Of a stretch of 64,000 nucleotides of DNA, positions 36,086 to 44,844 are shown one piece after another. The notes beneath the pieces were generated by a model that was not told the DNA's origin, ran no database searches, and was given only the letters and a program-made list of their open reading frames with translations. The stretch is taken from the NCBI GenBank assembly GCA_934424575.1, contig CAKRXU010000002.1, forward strand, positions 62,001 through 126,000, written 5' to 3'. The first letter of the stretch is position 1. The number at the start of each line of letters is the position of its first letter. Source of the DNA: an uncultured Blautia sp. (GTDB lineage: Bacteria; Bacillota; Clostridia; Lachnospirales; Lachnospiraceae). Position numbers and translations under genes: made by a program.

Positions 36086-36213
36086 GGTAATATCCCGCGA
36101 GGTGTTTTGGCATGTTTTTGCCAAAATCCCGAGACATACAAGTCAAAATGCCATCACCGAAGGTGATTTGGAATGCATTTTGACTCGTAACTGTGAGGAT
36201 ACTGAACAGTTAC
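36086..36213 (-). repeat. Dispersed structured repeat, copy B (inverted relative to copy A)
   Basis: 128 bp, matching 13605-13733 in reverse orientation. Its middle hairpin is longer than in copy A (AGTCAAAATGC/GCATTTTGACT, 11 bp). The third hairpin is TTTTGGCA/TGCCAAAA where A has TTTTGCCA/TGGCAAAA. It sits between putP and lrgB, 20 bases from the lrgB stop. Confidence 0.85.
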
Positions 36214-36233
36214 GATGTCTTTTACTTTTTATT

Positions 36234-36926
36234 TTACCAGAGATAGGAAAAGATTGAAGCTCCGATGACAGTACACAGACCGCACACAACGATTGCAAGA
36301 CTGCTCATTGCTCCTTCTACTTCTCCAAGCTCCATTGCCCTTGCAGTACCTACCGCATGAGATGCTGTACCGATCGCAAGTCCTCTGGAGATCGGACTCT
36401 TGATGCGGAACAGTTTGCAGATGTATTCTGCAGACATGTTTCCAAGAACACCTGTAATGATGATCACTGCAACAGAAATCGTCACATATCCGCCAAGCTC
36501 CTCAGAAATGCCCATACCGATTGCTGTCGTAATAGACTTCGGAAGCATGGTCACATATTCTTTGTGGCTCAGACCGAATACGATCGACATTACAAGTACC
36601 GTTCCAAGACTTGCGATAACGCCTGAGATAACGCCTCCAAGTATCGCTCCGATGTTCTTTTTCAGCAGATCAAGCTGCAGATACAGAGGGATCGCCAGGC
36701 TTACCGTCGCAGGTGTCAGAAGGTAGCTCAGATATTTTGCACTCATATTGTAGCTTTCATAATCGACATGGAAAACTACCAGAAATACAATCACGATCGC
36801 GATAGAGATCAGAAGCGGGTTTAATACTGCCAGCTTCCACTTGCGCTGTGCTGCAAGTCCGATCTCGTATGCCAGAAGACTGATCACGATCCCTACCGTT
36901 GCCGAACTCATAATTAAATTGTCCAT
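36234..36926 (-). CDS. lrgB: LrgB-family membrane protein
   Basis: 230 residues, polytopic, partner of LrgA. The family is linked to control of murein hydrolases and cell death in staphylococci and to pyruvate or glycolate transport in other bacteria; the role here is unknown. Characteristic segments are [15 protein letters not shown] (about 71-85), [18 protein letters not shown] (about 128-145) and [19 protein letters not shown] (about 180-198). It begins one base after the lrgA stop. A repeat element lies between its 3' end and putP. Confidence 0.93.
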   Translation of the reverse strand: MDNLIMSSATVGIVISLLAYEIGLAAQRKWKLAVLNPLLISIAIVIVFLVVFHVDYESYNMSAKYLSYLLTPATVSLAIPLYLQLDLLKKNIGAILGGVISGVIASLGTVLVMSIVFGLSHKEYVTMLPKSITTAIGMGISEELGGYVTISVAVIIITGVLGNMSAEYICKLFRIKSPISRGLAIGTASHAVGTARAMELGEVEGAMSSLAIVVCGLCTVIGASIFSYLW

Positions 36927-36927
36927 C

Positions 36928-37284
36928 TTACTTCTTCCCCTCTTTTCTGGAAATCAAAAAATCTGTAACCTTTCCTGTAACGATCATGACCACAAACGTT
37001 GATACGACTGTGATCACCAGGAGCGGCACCAGAAAAGACTGCAGCTGGCTCCAGGATGTGATTAGACCAACGCCTGCCGGAATGAACATAAGCGGCATGA
37101 TCTCGATCAGAAATTCACCGGTCTCCTTTACGTGCTCTACTTTGATCACCTTTGTCAAAAGAAGCACAAACATCAGAATCAGTCCATAGATACTGCCCGG
37201 TATCGGAAGCGGGATAAAATATTTCATGATCTCCCCCGCACAGGTCACAGCAAGGATGATTCCAAACTGTCTTAGATATTTCAC
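36928..37284 (-). CDS. lrgA: LrgA/CidA-family holin-like protein
   Basis: 118 residues with four membrane segments. The PLPIPGSIYGLILMF motif (about 26-40) is diagnostic of CidA/LrgA. Start is a GTG at 37284 with AGGAGG 8 bases before it. Co-transcribed with lrgB. Whether it acts as a holin-like regulator or as part of a small-acid transporter is not decided by sequence. Confidence 0.9.
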   Translation of the reverse strand: MKYLRQFGIILAVTCAGEIMKYFIPLPIPGSIYGLILMFVLLLTKVIKVEHVKETGEFLIEIMPLMFIPAGVGLITSWSQLQSFLVPLLVITVVSTFVVMIVTGKVTDFLISRKEGKK

Positions 37285-37363
37285 TTTTTTCGCCTCCTAA
37301 AAAAATTCAACTGCCGTCTATTATAGCACATCTTTTTTTGTCAGAACAAGTCAAAAAAAGTAC

Positions 37364-37393
37364 AAAAAACTGCCGTTATGTCGGCAGTTTTTT
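37364..37393. terminator. Bidirectional terminator upstream of lrgA
   Basis: AAAAAACTGCCG / CGGCAGTTTTTT with a 6-base loop. It terminates transcripts arriving from ppk1 and the tnpB relic before lrgAB. Confidence 0.85.
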
Positions 37394-37454
37394 ATGTAAC
37401 AGTTTGAAAAATGTCAATTTTTGGTCTATATAAAAATTTACATCCGCGATTTTT

Positions 37455-37650
37455 TCAAAAAAAATGCTGTTTTGGCATTCCCCACAAACAAACCTCAGGG
37501 ATTCTTGCTTCCTCCACTACTGCACGAACTTCATATCCAAAGATATTGCTATGTCTTACACAGTGTCCACAAGCTGGATTATGCTGTTCCCGTATGCCCT
37601 ACGGTACAGTTGGTACAGTTTATAAATAATCTATGGCTAAATCAAGAAGT
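37455..37650 (-). pseudogene. Remnant of the 3' end of an IS200/IS605-type tnpB
   Basis: On the minus strand one frame gives ACGHCVRHSNIFGYEVR followed by AVVEEARIPEVCLWGMP and a stop at 37455. This resembles the last ~40 residues of IS605 TnpB proteins (ACG...EARIP ending). A neighbouring frame upstream gives NCTNCTVGHTGTA, the preceding part, so a frameshift separates them. Nothing of the nuclease domain remains. The assignment rests on a short motif. Confidence 0.45.
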
Positions 37651-37680
37651 TTTACGACATATTAAATAACAAAGCCTAGC

Positions 37681-39729
37681 CTATTCCCTGCAGTTATCAT
37701 AGGCAGTTTTGTAAAAGAATTCCTGGGAATTCAGCGGTGTATCCTCCTGTCTGTATACAAGATGATACATGCCTTCTCCGTCCTCTTCGCGTGCCTTCTG
37801 ATTGTCACTCAGCATTGTGATAAACATCTCTTCCAGGCGCTGTGCAATCTCAGGATCATAGATCGGTGTGGCTACTTCGACACGGCGGACGGTATTTCTT
37901 GTCATAAAATCTGCGGATGCGATATAAATCTTCTTGCGCTCTCCACAGCTGAAAATATAGATTCTGGAATGTTCCAGAAAACGTCCTACGATACTGATCA
38001 CGCGGATGTTGTCGGTTCTTCCCGGAACCTGCGGGATCAGGCAGTTGATGCCGCGGATCACCATGTCGATCTTTACGCCTGCCTCTGATGCACGGATCAG
38101 TTTGTCGATGATCTTTTTGTCTGTGAGAGAGTTCATTTTGAGTCCGATATAAGCTTCTTCTCCTGCCTTTGCACGGTGAATCTCTTCTTCGATCATTGTA
38201 AGTACTTTGTTCTGCAGGCAGTTCGGTGCCACGAGGAGATGTCTGGTCTCTTTTACGGTCTCACCCTTGTCAAGTGCCTGGAACACATCGGCCGCCTCCA
38301 GACCGATCTCTACGCGGGATGTCATATAGGAAAGGTCTGTGTAAAGCCGGCTGGTCTTCTCGTTATAGTTTCCGGTTCCGATCTGTGTATAATATTCAAC
38401 TCCGGCGTCTGTCTTTCGTGTGATCAGGCACAGTTTGGAATGCACTTTGTATCCGTCCAGGCCGTAAACCACGCGGCATCCGGCCTCTTCCAGTCTTCTG
38501 GACCATTCGATATTATTTTCCTCATCAAAACGGGCTTTCAGCTCGATCATGACAAAAACTTCCTTGCCGTTCTCGGCAGCTTCGATCAGCGCCTCTACCA
38601 CTTTGCTCTGGCGTGCCAGACGGTACAGAGTCATCTTGATCGCAATGACGGATTTGTCGTTTGCGGCCTCATGAAGCATGCGAAGAAATGGTTTCATGCT
38701 TTCAAATGGATAGGAAAGCAGTTTGTCCTTTTCTTTGATCTGCGGAAGGATCGGTTTCTCCAAGTCAAACTCCGGTGATGGCTGCGGGATTCTTTTTTCA
38801 AAGAACAGTTCCGGTTTTGTACGCAGACGGTCCTGTAACTGAAATACAAAAGACAGATCCAGCGGTGCAAAGCTTCGGAATACCTGTCTGGTGTCAAGAT
38901 CCAGATAGTTGCAGAGTGTTTTTACGATCGTATCATCCATATCTCTGGACAGTTCCAGGCGGAGCGGTGCCAGTTTCTTTCTTTTTTTGATCAGTTCTAC
39001 CATAAATTCACGGTAATCCAGATCTTCATCATAAAGCGCATCTGCATCGATATCTGCATTTCTTGTGACTCTCATCAAGGATTTTGACAGGATCTTGTAA
39101 CCGGAAAATACCTTGGAAAGAAAATGCAGGATCAGTTCTTCCGCGAGCATGAAACGGTTTTTCGTCGGCAGTTCTACAAGTTCAGGAAAAACTTCTTTAC
39201 TGCACGGTACGATGCCGAGTTTCTCCTTTCCGCTCTTTGTCTGTAACACACAGACTGCATAGATCTCACGGTTTTTCAGAAATGGGAACGGCTGTCGTTT
39301 TCCCACGATCGTAGGTGAAAGAAGAGGCAGGATCTCTGAGTCAAAGAACACTTCCAGATACGCACTTTCTTCTATGCTGAGACGGTGAAAATCGACCATG
39401 CTGACACCGATCTCTTCCAGCTTGTCCATCAGTGTCTCATACGCTGCATCCTTACGGATGTTCAGCTTACGGACTGCCTTGAGGATCTGATGGATCTGCT
39501 CCTTCGGTGTCATATTTGTTTTATTTTCACGCACATCTCCGGACAGGATCATCTGGTCGAGCAGGGACCCCACTCTCACCATAAAAAACTCATCCAGATT
39601 GCTCTGATATATTGCCTCAAAAGAAAGACGCTCTGCAAGCGGAACCTGCTCGTTTTCTGCCTCTTCCAGTACTCGTTCATTAAATTTCAGCCAGGATAAT
39701 TCCCGGTTCATGTAGACTTCCTGTTTCAT
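37681..39729 (-). CDS. ppk1: Polyphosphate kinase 1
   Basis: Membrane-associated enzyme that reversibly polymerises the gamma-phosphate of ATP into polyphosphate. The 682-residue protein has the N domain (NRELSWLKFNERVLEEA, about 8-24), head domain and two phospholipase-D-like C domains. The autophosphorylated His lies in GYKVHSKLCLITR (about 425) and the second active-site His in FLEHSRIYIF (about 580). ATG at 39729 with GGAGG upstream. A PPK2-type enzyme is encoded 12 kb away, so polyphosphate may be both made and used. Confidence 0.96.
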   Translation of the reverse strand: MKQEVYMNRELSWLKFNERVLEEAENEQVPLAERLSFEAIYQSNLDEFFMVRVGSLLDQMILSGDVRENKTNMTPKEQIHQILKAVRKLNIRKDAAYETLMDKLEEIGVSMVDFHRLSIEESAYLEVFFDSEILPLLSPTIVGKRQPFPFLKNREIYAVCVLQTKSGKEKLGIVPCSKEVFPELVELPTKNRFMLAEELILHFLSKVFSGYKILSKSLMRVTRNADIDADALYDEDLDYREFMVELIKKRKKLAPLRLELSRDMDDTIVKTLCNYLDLDTRQVFRSFAPLDLSFVFQLQDRLRTKPELFFEKRIPQPSPEFDLEKPILPQIKEKDKLLSYPFESMKPFLRMLHEAANDKSVIAIKMTLYRLARQSKVVEALIEAAENGKEVFVMIELKARFDEENNIEWSRRLEEAGCRVVYGLDGYKVHSKLCLITRKTDAGVEYYTQIGTGNYNEKTSRLYTDLSYMTSRVEIGLEAADVFQALDKGETVKETRHLLVAPNCLQNKVLTMIEEEIHRAKAGEEAYIGLKMNSLTDKKIIDKLIRASEAGVKIDMVIRGINCLIPQVPGRTDNIRVISIVGRFLEHSRIYIFSCGERKKIYIASADFMTRNTVRRVEVATPIYDPEIAQRLEEMFITMLSDNQKAREEDGEGMYHLVYRQEDTPLNSQEFFYKTAYDNCRE

Positions 39730-39855
39730 CGTCTTGTATCCTCCACAATTTTTCTCTTTTTACACTTTCCCGACTACTATATTGCATCAAAATCAAATCC
39801 AGCGCAGGTTTTTGTAAAATCTGTGAAAAATTAAGAAGAAAATGATTCCAATAAT

Positions 39856-39896
39856 ATAACCCATCCCGGTACTGTAACAGCTCTGGAATGGGTTAT
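39856..39896 (-). terminator. Terminator-like hairpin after the nitroreductase gene
   Basis: ATAACCCAT/ATGGGTTAT stem, with a weak T-rich tail on each strand, 20 bases past the nitroreductase stop. Confidence 0.6.
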
Positions 39897-39915
39897 TTCT
39901 TTCATTTCTTATATT

Positions 39916-40497
39916 TTATTTCTTTATGAGGATATCTGACAGTTTGCGTTTTGGTACGTAGTGTACGTCATTTTCATCGCGGTAGTAGGCGATGTCTTCA
40001 CCTTCCTCAATCTCTTTGATCACGATCTCCTCTGCCGGTTTGCCAAATGCCACGATCAGTACCGGGGCAAGATTTTCTGCCAGACCCAGTTCTTTTTTGA
40101 CGGAATCTGCATTGTAGTTTCCGATCATACAACCGCCGAGCCCTTTCTCAGCTGCTGCGAGAAGCATGGTCTGTGCAACGATTCCAACATCCTTCTGGTA
40201 TCTCGGGATAGAAGCTCCGAGATTCAGATCCTGACAGATGATGATAAATCCGGTCGGGCATTTTCCCGGATGTGGAAGCTGCATCTCAGGGAGTGCTCTC
40301 GCCCAGTTTGTCAGTTTCTGGATACGGTCAACCTCCTCCTTCTCCCACGCCAGATAATACCTAAACGGCTGCGCATTCACACTGGATGGCGCAAAACGCG
40401 CACAGTCCACGAAATCTTCCAGCTCTTCTCTGCTAAAACGATATGATTCGTCATAGCCTCTGTAGCTTCTGCTTGCTTTTACGATGTCTTTAAACAT
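39916..40497 (-). CDS. Nitroreductase-family flavoprotein
   Basis: 193 residues. FMN-dependent oxidoreductase of the nitroreductase fold: RSYRGYD near the N-terminus binds the FMN phosphate, FAPSSVNAQPFRYYL (about 36-50) is the usual substrate/FMN loop, and AAAEKGLGGCMIGNYN (about 115-130) the C-terminal FMN site. The physiological substrate is not indicated. It lies 39 bases downstream of the aldo/keto reductase gene and may be co-transcribed with it. Confidence 0.88.
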   Translation of the reverse strand: MFKDIVKASRSYRGYDESYRFSREELEDFVDCARFAPSSVNAQPFRYYLAWEKEEVDRIQKLTNWARALPEMQLPHPGKCPTGFIIICQDLNLGASIPRYQKDVGIVAQTMLLAAAEKGLGGCMIGNYNADSVKKELGLAENLAPVLIVAFGKPAEEIVIKEIEEGEDIAYYRDENDVHYVPKRKLSDILIKK

Positions 40498-40536
40498 TTT
40501 TGTATCTCCCTTGATTTTCTTCTGTAAAAAACAGAT

Positions 40537-41544
40537 TTACTCGCCCATATCCTGTGCGCACTTCTTAAGTTTCTCGCGGATCGGCAGATGGTACGGGCAT
40601 CTTGGCTCGCATTTGCCGCAGCCGATGCAGGCGGAAGCTTTTACTTTCAGTGTGCTGTAACGGTCTTTTGCCCAGTCTGCGAGGTCGTATCTCTGAAGGT
40701 AGCCTGCGAACAGGAACACGCTTGGAATGTTGATTCCAACGGTACATGGCGCGCAGTAGTTGCATCTGCGGCAGAAATCGGTACCGAGCTGTTCGCGGAC
40801 TTTGTCCATTGCTTTTAATTCTTCGTCGGTGAGTGGTTCTGTGTTGGAACATGCGGCAAGGTTCTGCTCCAGTTCACGGACTTCTGCCATTCCCGGGATC
40901 ACAACGGTCACATCAGGATTGGAACAGACATAGCGAAGTGCCAGAGTTGCATCCTCGATCGCACCGCCTGCCAGTGGTTTCATGTCGATAAAACCGATGT
41001 TTTTCTCTGCGCATTTATGGATGAGTTCTACGCCCTGCTGTTCTACGATATTGTATGGAAACATGATCGTTTCCACCCAGTCAAGTTCCAGTGCACGCTC
41101 AAAAACAGCTGTAGAATGTGCAGTCAGCCCGATATGTCCGATCTTGCCCGCTGCCTTTGCCTCCATAAGAGCCTCCAGTGCTCCGCCTTCTCCAATCACC
41201 TGGTCAAGCTGTTCCATGCTTGGGTTGTGCACCTGATAAAGATCAATATAGTCTGTGCGGAAGTTTCCAAGGCTTGTCTCAATATCTGCCGCCATTGCTT
41301 CCTTCGTTCTGGACATGGATTTGGTCGCAAGCACAAATTTATCGCGAATTCCCTCCAGACCATATCCGATATACTGCTCGCTGACAGTATATCCTCTCGC
41401 AGAATCAATATAGTTGACTCCCTTCTCCATCATCTCGTGAAGCAGCTTTCTTGTACCTTCCTCATCAATCTTCTGGATCGGAATTCCTCCAAATCCCATA
41501 CGTGAGATCTTTAATCCTGTTTTTCCAAGTATTCTGTATTCCAT
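40537..41544 (-). CDS. Aldo/keto reductase with C-terminal ferredoxin-like domain
   Basis: 335 residues. The N-terminal TIM barrel carries the AKR tetrad (Asp and Tyr in INYIDSARGY-like segment, Lys in LATKSM, His in YQVHNPS). After residue ~270 come CRRCNYCAPC and CIGCGKCEPRCPYHLP, cysteine clusters for Fe-S centres. This arrangement is common in anaerobes, where the enzyme may take electrons from ferredoxin or flavodoxin; substrate unknown. The start is the ATG at 41544 (GGAAGAGGG upstream); a longer frame to 41580 reads through the efp terminator and is rejected. Confidence 0.88.
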   Translation of the reverse strand: MEYRILGKTGLKISRMGFGGIPIQKIDEEGTRKLLHEMMEKGVNYIDSARGYTVSEQYIGYGLEGIRDKFVLATKSMSRTKEAMAADIETSLGNFRTDYIDLYQVHNPSMEQLDQVIGEGGALEALMEAKAAGKIGHIGLTAHSTAVFERALELDWVETIMFPYNIVEQQGVELIHKCAEKNIGFIDMKPLAGGAIEDATLALRYVCSNPDVTVVIPGMAEVRELEQNLAACSNTEPLTDEELKAMDKVREQLGTDFCRRCNYCAPCTVGINIPSVFLFAGYLQRYDLADWAKDRYSTLKVKASACIGCGKCEPRCPYHLPIREKLKKCAQDMGE

Positions 41545-41567
41545 AATATGCCCTCTTCCTTTTTTAT

Positions 41568-41599
41568 AAAAAAATACCACCGAATCTCTCCGGTGGTAT
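41568..41599 (-). terminator. Terminator of efp
   Basis: ATACCACCG/CGGTGGTAT stem with an A run on the plus strand (T run on the minus strand), 50 bases past the efp stop. Confidence 0.88.
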
Positions 41600-41606
41600 C
41601 GTTACT

Positions 41607-41635
41607 TGCTGCTGCTCACTGCGTTCACAGCAGCA
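41607..41635. repeat. Short hairpin repeat (TTCACTNCGTTCA loop family)
   Basis: Stem TGCTGCTG/CAGCAGCA around a 13-base loop CTCACTGCGTTCA. The stem differs completely from the GTTACTG stem at 2176 and 13605, while the loop is nearly the same. Confidence 0.65.
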
Positions 41636-41650
41636 GTTCGTTCTTATTAA

Positions 41651-42208
41651 TTATACACGAGACAGATATTCACCTGTTCTTGTATCGATTTTCAGTTTAT
41701 CGCCCTGGTTTACAAACAGAGGAACCATTACCTGTGCGCCTGTCTCAACAGTTGCCGGTTTGGTAGCACCCTGTGCTGTGTTTCCAGCGAATCCTGGCTC
41801 AGTCTCGATAACCTCAAGCTCTACGAACAGAGGCGGCTCGATTGCATATACGTTTCCGTTCCAGGAGCAAACTTTAACAACTTCGTTTTCCTTAACGAAT
41901 TTGAGAGAATCTCCAACCTGCTCTTTGGTAAGTGCAACCTGGTCATAAGTCTCAACATTCATGAAGTTGTAAAGATCTCCATCGTTGTACAGATAGCTCA
42001 TGTCTACACGGTCGATACGTGCCTGCGGGAACTTCTCTGTTGGACGGAAAGATTTCTCCAGTACAGCTCCTGTAATGATATTTTTATATTTTGTTCTTAC
42101 GAATGCAGCGCCCTTTCCAGGTTTTACATGCTGGAACTCAACGATCTGACATACATTTCCTTCAATTTCAATTGTGACACCGTTTCTGAAATCACCTGCT
42201 GAAATCAT
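41651..42208 (-). CDS. efp: Translation elongation factor P
   Basis: Relieves ribosome stalling at polyproline. The 185-residue protein has three OB-like beta domains. The loop tip KPGKGAAF carries the Lys at about position 32 that is modified in other species. No epmA/epmB-like gene is nearby, and the modification in this organism is unknown. A good terminator and a recurring hairpin follow. Confidence 0.97.
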   Translation of the reverse strand: MISAGDFRNGVTIEIEGNVCQIVEFQHVKPGKGAAFVRTKYKNIITGAVLEKSFRPTEKFPQARIDRVDMSYLYNDGDLYNFMNVETYDQVALTKEQVGDSLKFVKENEVVKVCSWNGNVYAIEPPLFVELEVIETEPGFAGNTAQGATKPATVETGAQVMVPLFVNQGDKLKIDTRTGEYLSRV

Positions 42209-42282
42209 TTTAATTTCCTCCTTCTTATGTTGTCGCTATCAATTATTTTATAATACACATGAAGATTTTTCAACTACTTTTT

Positions 42283-42795
42283 TTATTGTGCAGCTAATTT
42301 CTCTTCAATTTCTTTGATCAGCTCTTCAAATGGCTTCTCTCCGGTAACAACTGTAATGTCTGCAAACTTCTGATAAACCGGATCTCTCTGTTTCAGAAGC
42401 TTCTTGATCTTCTCATCACGGTCATCGCCGTCAAGCATCGGATCCTTGCTGGAACCTTCCAGACGTTTCTTGAGAGTTGCCAGTGAACCCTTGAGATAAA
42501 CGACTGTGCCGAGCTCCTTGAGATATTTCTCATTCTGCTCCTGAAGCGGAAGTCCTGCTCCCAGAGAAATGACTCTGCGTTCATTGTCCTGAATAAGCTG
42601 TTTGAGTGCAACTGTCTCCAGTGCACGGTAATACGGTTCACCAAACCGCTGAAAGATCTCTCTGGCAGACATGTTCATCTTTCTTGTGATCAGTCTCTCC
42701 AGATCGACAAATGATAACCCCAGATCCTTGGACAGCTGTTTTCCTACTCTTGTTTTACCTGAACCCATAAACCCGATGATCACCACATGGTTCAT
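42283..42795 (-). CDS. aroK: Shikimate kinase
   Basis: Phosphorylates shikimate at the 3-OH in the chorismate pathway. It is 170 residues. The P-loop GFMGSGKTRVGKQL is at about 8-21. The shikimate-binding Asp lies in FVDLERLI, where the usual DTD is replaced by DLE. The Arg motif EPYYRALE (about 53-60) and GAGLPLQE (about 78-85) follow. The start overlaps the yqeG stop (ATGA). The product leads to chorismate, the substrate of PabAB encoded at 61-63 kb. Confidence 0.88.
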   Translation of the reverse strand: MNHVVIIGFMGSGKTRVGKQLSKDLGLSFVDLERLITRKMNMSAREIFQRFGEPYYRALETVALKQLIQDNERRVISLGAGLPLQEQNEKYLKELGTVVYLKGSLATLKKRLEGSSKDPMLDGDDRDEKIKKLLKQRDPVYQKFADITVVTGEKPFEELIKEIEEKLAAQ

Positions 42796-43295
42796 GAAAT
42801 CCCCTCCTCTTTCTCATAAAAGTATAGTACTATTTTTTCCAGATAGCGTTTGAGCACGATCTGGATTTCTTCTTTTGGATTGATCGGCTTGACCAGAATG
42901 TTGCGGATACCGGCTCTCTTGGCTCCGTATACATCGGTAAAAAGCTGATCTCCTATAAAAATGGTATTCTCAGTATTCGTACCCAGAATCTCCATTGCCC
43001 TGTTGTAATTCCGCACAGAAGGCTTGTGTGCGTTTTCAATATAATTCACCTGGACCGCATCATTAAAAGAAGCCACTCTCTTCTTCTGATTGTTGGACAA
43101 AAGGCAGCACCCAAATCCCAGCTTCTTAAGCCGCCGGAACAGTGCGATCGCACGAGTATCTGCCGGTGCCCCATGCGGTACAAGTGTATTATCAATATCA
43201 AAGATCAGACCTCTGTATCCCTCCTGATACAGTTTTTCAAAATCGATCACATATGTGGAATCCACATATTCATCCGGAAAAAAACATCGAAACAT
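42792..43295 (-). CDS. yqeG: YqeG-family HAD IIIA phosphatase
   Basis: HAD-superfamily phosphatase of 167 residues. The catalytic DxD motif is in LIFDIDNTLVPHGAP (about 28-42), motif II in LLSNNQKK, and the acidic motif in FIGDQLFTDVYGAKRAG. The family occurs with GTPase and aro genes in Firmicutes; substrate unknown. The ATG at 43295 follows ACAGGAG; a longer frame to 43331 would overlap the citrate synthase stop and is rejected. Confidence 0.88.
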   Translation of the reverse strand: MFRCFFPDEYVDSTYVIDFEKLYQEGYRGLIFDIDNTLVPHGAPADTRAIALFRRLKKLGFGCCLLSNNQKKRVASFNDAVQVNYIENAHKPSVRNYNRAMEILGTNTENTIFIGDQLFTDVYGAKRAGIRNILVKPINPKEEIQIVLKRYLEKIVLYFYEKEEGIS

Positions 43296-43308
43296 TTTCT
43301 TCTCCTGT

Positions 43309-44670
43309 CTATCTTTCTTTAAGCGGTACATACTCCGCTGCCGGAAGCACGTTCTTGTATGCAGGACGGATGATCTTGTCTGTGTTGATCAGCTCCTCCA
43401 TACGGTGTGCGCTCCATCCCACGATACGGGCAACCGCAAACATTGGTGTGTACAGCTCAAGCGGCAGATCCAGCATGCTGTATACAAAGCCGCTGTAAAA
43501 GTCCACGTTCGCGCTGACACCCTTGTAGATGCGTCGTTCCTCTGCGATAACTTCAGGAGCCATCCACTCTACCATGGAGTAAAGTCTGTAATCCTTCATG
43601 CGTCCCTTTTCTTTTGCGAGGCTTTCTACAAAACCTCGAAGGACTTCTGCTCTCGGATCAGAAACAGAATAGATCGCATGACCCATACCATAGATCAGAC
43701 CTCTCTTATCAAAGGCTTCCTTATGAAGGAGACGCTTGAGATATGCTCTTACCTCATCCTCATCTTCCCAGTCCTTGACTTCCTTCTTCATATCATGGAA
43801 CATCTGGATAACCTTGATGTTGGCACCGCCGTGCTTCGGTCCTTTGAGAGAACCAAGTGCTGCCGCGATCGCGGAATAGGTATCTGTTCCAGAAGAAGAC
43901 ACAACATGTGTGGTAAATGTAGAGTTGTTACCACCGCCATGCTCCATGTGAAGGATCAGGGCAAGATCCAGGATCTTCGCTTCCAGATCTGTGTATTTCT
44001 TATCCGGGCGCAGCATACGGAGGATATTTTCCGCTGTGGAAAGTTCCTTCTTCGGATTGTGGATATAAAGGCTCTTGCCTCTTACATAATGATTATACGC
44101 CTGATAACCATAAACTGACAACAGTGGAAAAATACTGATCAGATTCAGGCACTGTCTCAGAACATTCGGTAAGGAAATATCGTCCGGATTATTGTCATAA
44201 GAATACAAAGTAAGGACACTTCTTGACAGAGCATTCATGATATCACGTCCCGGTGCCTTCATGATGACATCCCTGACAAAATTTCGCGGAAGTGACCGCT
44301 GATTTGCCAGAAGTTCCTTAAAATCCTCAAGCTGCTTCTCATTCGGCAGAGTACCGAACAGAAGAAGATATGTAGTCTCTTCGAAACCAAAACGGTTATC
44401 CTTGACAAAACCGTTCGTGAGATCTTTGATATTGTAGCCCCTGTAGTAAAGGCTTCCTGCACATGGAACCTCCTTACCGTCTACAACCTTGACCGCCTGT
44501 ACATTGGACACCTGGGTCAGTCCGGCGAGAACACCCTTACCATTGATATCACGCAGACCACGCTTGACATCATACTTACCATATAAAGAAAGATCCATCG
44601 TAGTGTGGTCCTTACATGCCTCTGTAAGCTGTTCGATCTCCGGTGTTACCTTCATATTAAATCCTGCCAT
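43309..44670 (-). CDS. gltA: Citrate synthase
   Basis: Condenses acetyl-CoA with oxaloacetate. The 453-residue protein is a longer-than-usual form typical of Clostridia. The catalytic His and Asp regions are LALILHMEHGGGNNSTFTT (about 235) and YGMGHAIYSVSDPRAEVLRG (about 318-337). With gdhA and the aminotransferase nearby it supports 2-oxoglutarate and glutamate formation. AAAGGAG lies before the ATG; the leader contains a GTTACTG/CAGTAAT hairpin. Confidence 0.92.
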   Translation of the reverse strand: MAGFNMKVTPEIEQLTEACKDHTTMDLSLYGKYDVKRGLRDINGKGVLAGLTQVSNVQAVKVVDGKEVPCAGSLYYRGYNIKDLTNGFVKDNRFGFEETTYLLLFGTLPNEKQLEDFKELLANQRSLPRNFVRDVIMKAPGRDIMNALSRSVLTLYSYDNNPDDISLPNVLRQCLNLISIFPLLSVYGYQAYNHYVRGKSLYIHNPKKELSTAENILRMLRPDKKYTDLEAKILDLALILHMEHGGGNNSTFTTHVVSSSGTDTYSAIAAALGSLKGPKHGGANIKVIQMFHDMKKEVKDWEDEDEVRAYLKRLLHKEAFDKRGLIYGMGHAIYSVSDPRAEVLRGFVESLAKEKGRMKDYRLYSMVEWMAPEVIAEERRIYKGVSANVDFYSGFVYSMLDLPLELYTPMFAVARIVGWSAHRMEELINTDKIIRPAYKNVLPAAEYVPLKER

Positions 44671-44740
44671 TGTAAGTCTCCTTTCAAGTCCTTTGTTTTT
44701 TCTCGATCAAACTCCCTCCCCGTTGTTACCGTAGTTTTAC

Positions 44741-44808
44741 GTTACTGTTCTCAGTAATCGTTCACAACACAGTAGATACAGTATACCATCAAAACTCATT
44801 TTGGTCTA
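44741..44808 (-). promoter_or_regulatory. Promoter and leader hairpin of the citrate synthase gene
   Basis: Minus strand TAGACC (44803-44808), 17-base spacer, TATACT (44780-44785). The leader holds the stem GTTACTG/CAGTAAT (44741-44759) with a short TTCT loop, followed by CGTTCACAAC: apparently a shortened relative of the hairpin family at 2176, 13605 and 41607. Confidence 0.6.
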
Positions 44809-44844
44809 TCCCAAAAATGTACGCTGCCTTTGCCAGGCTTTCTT

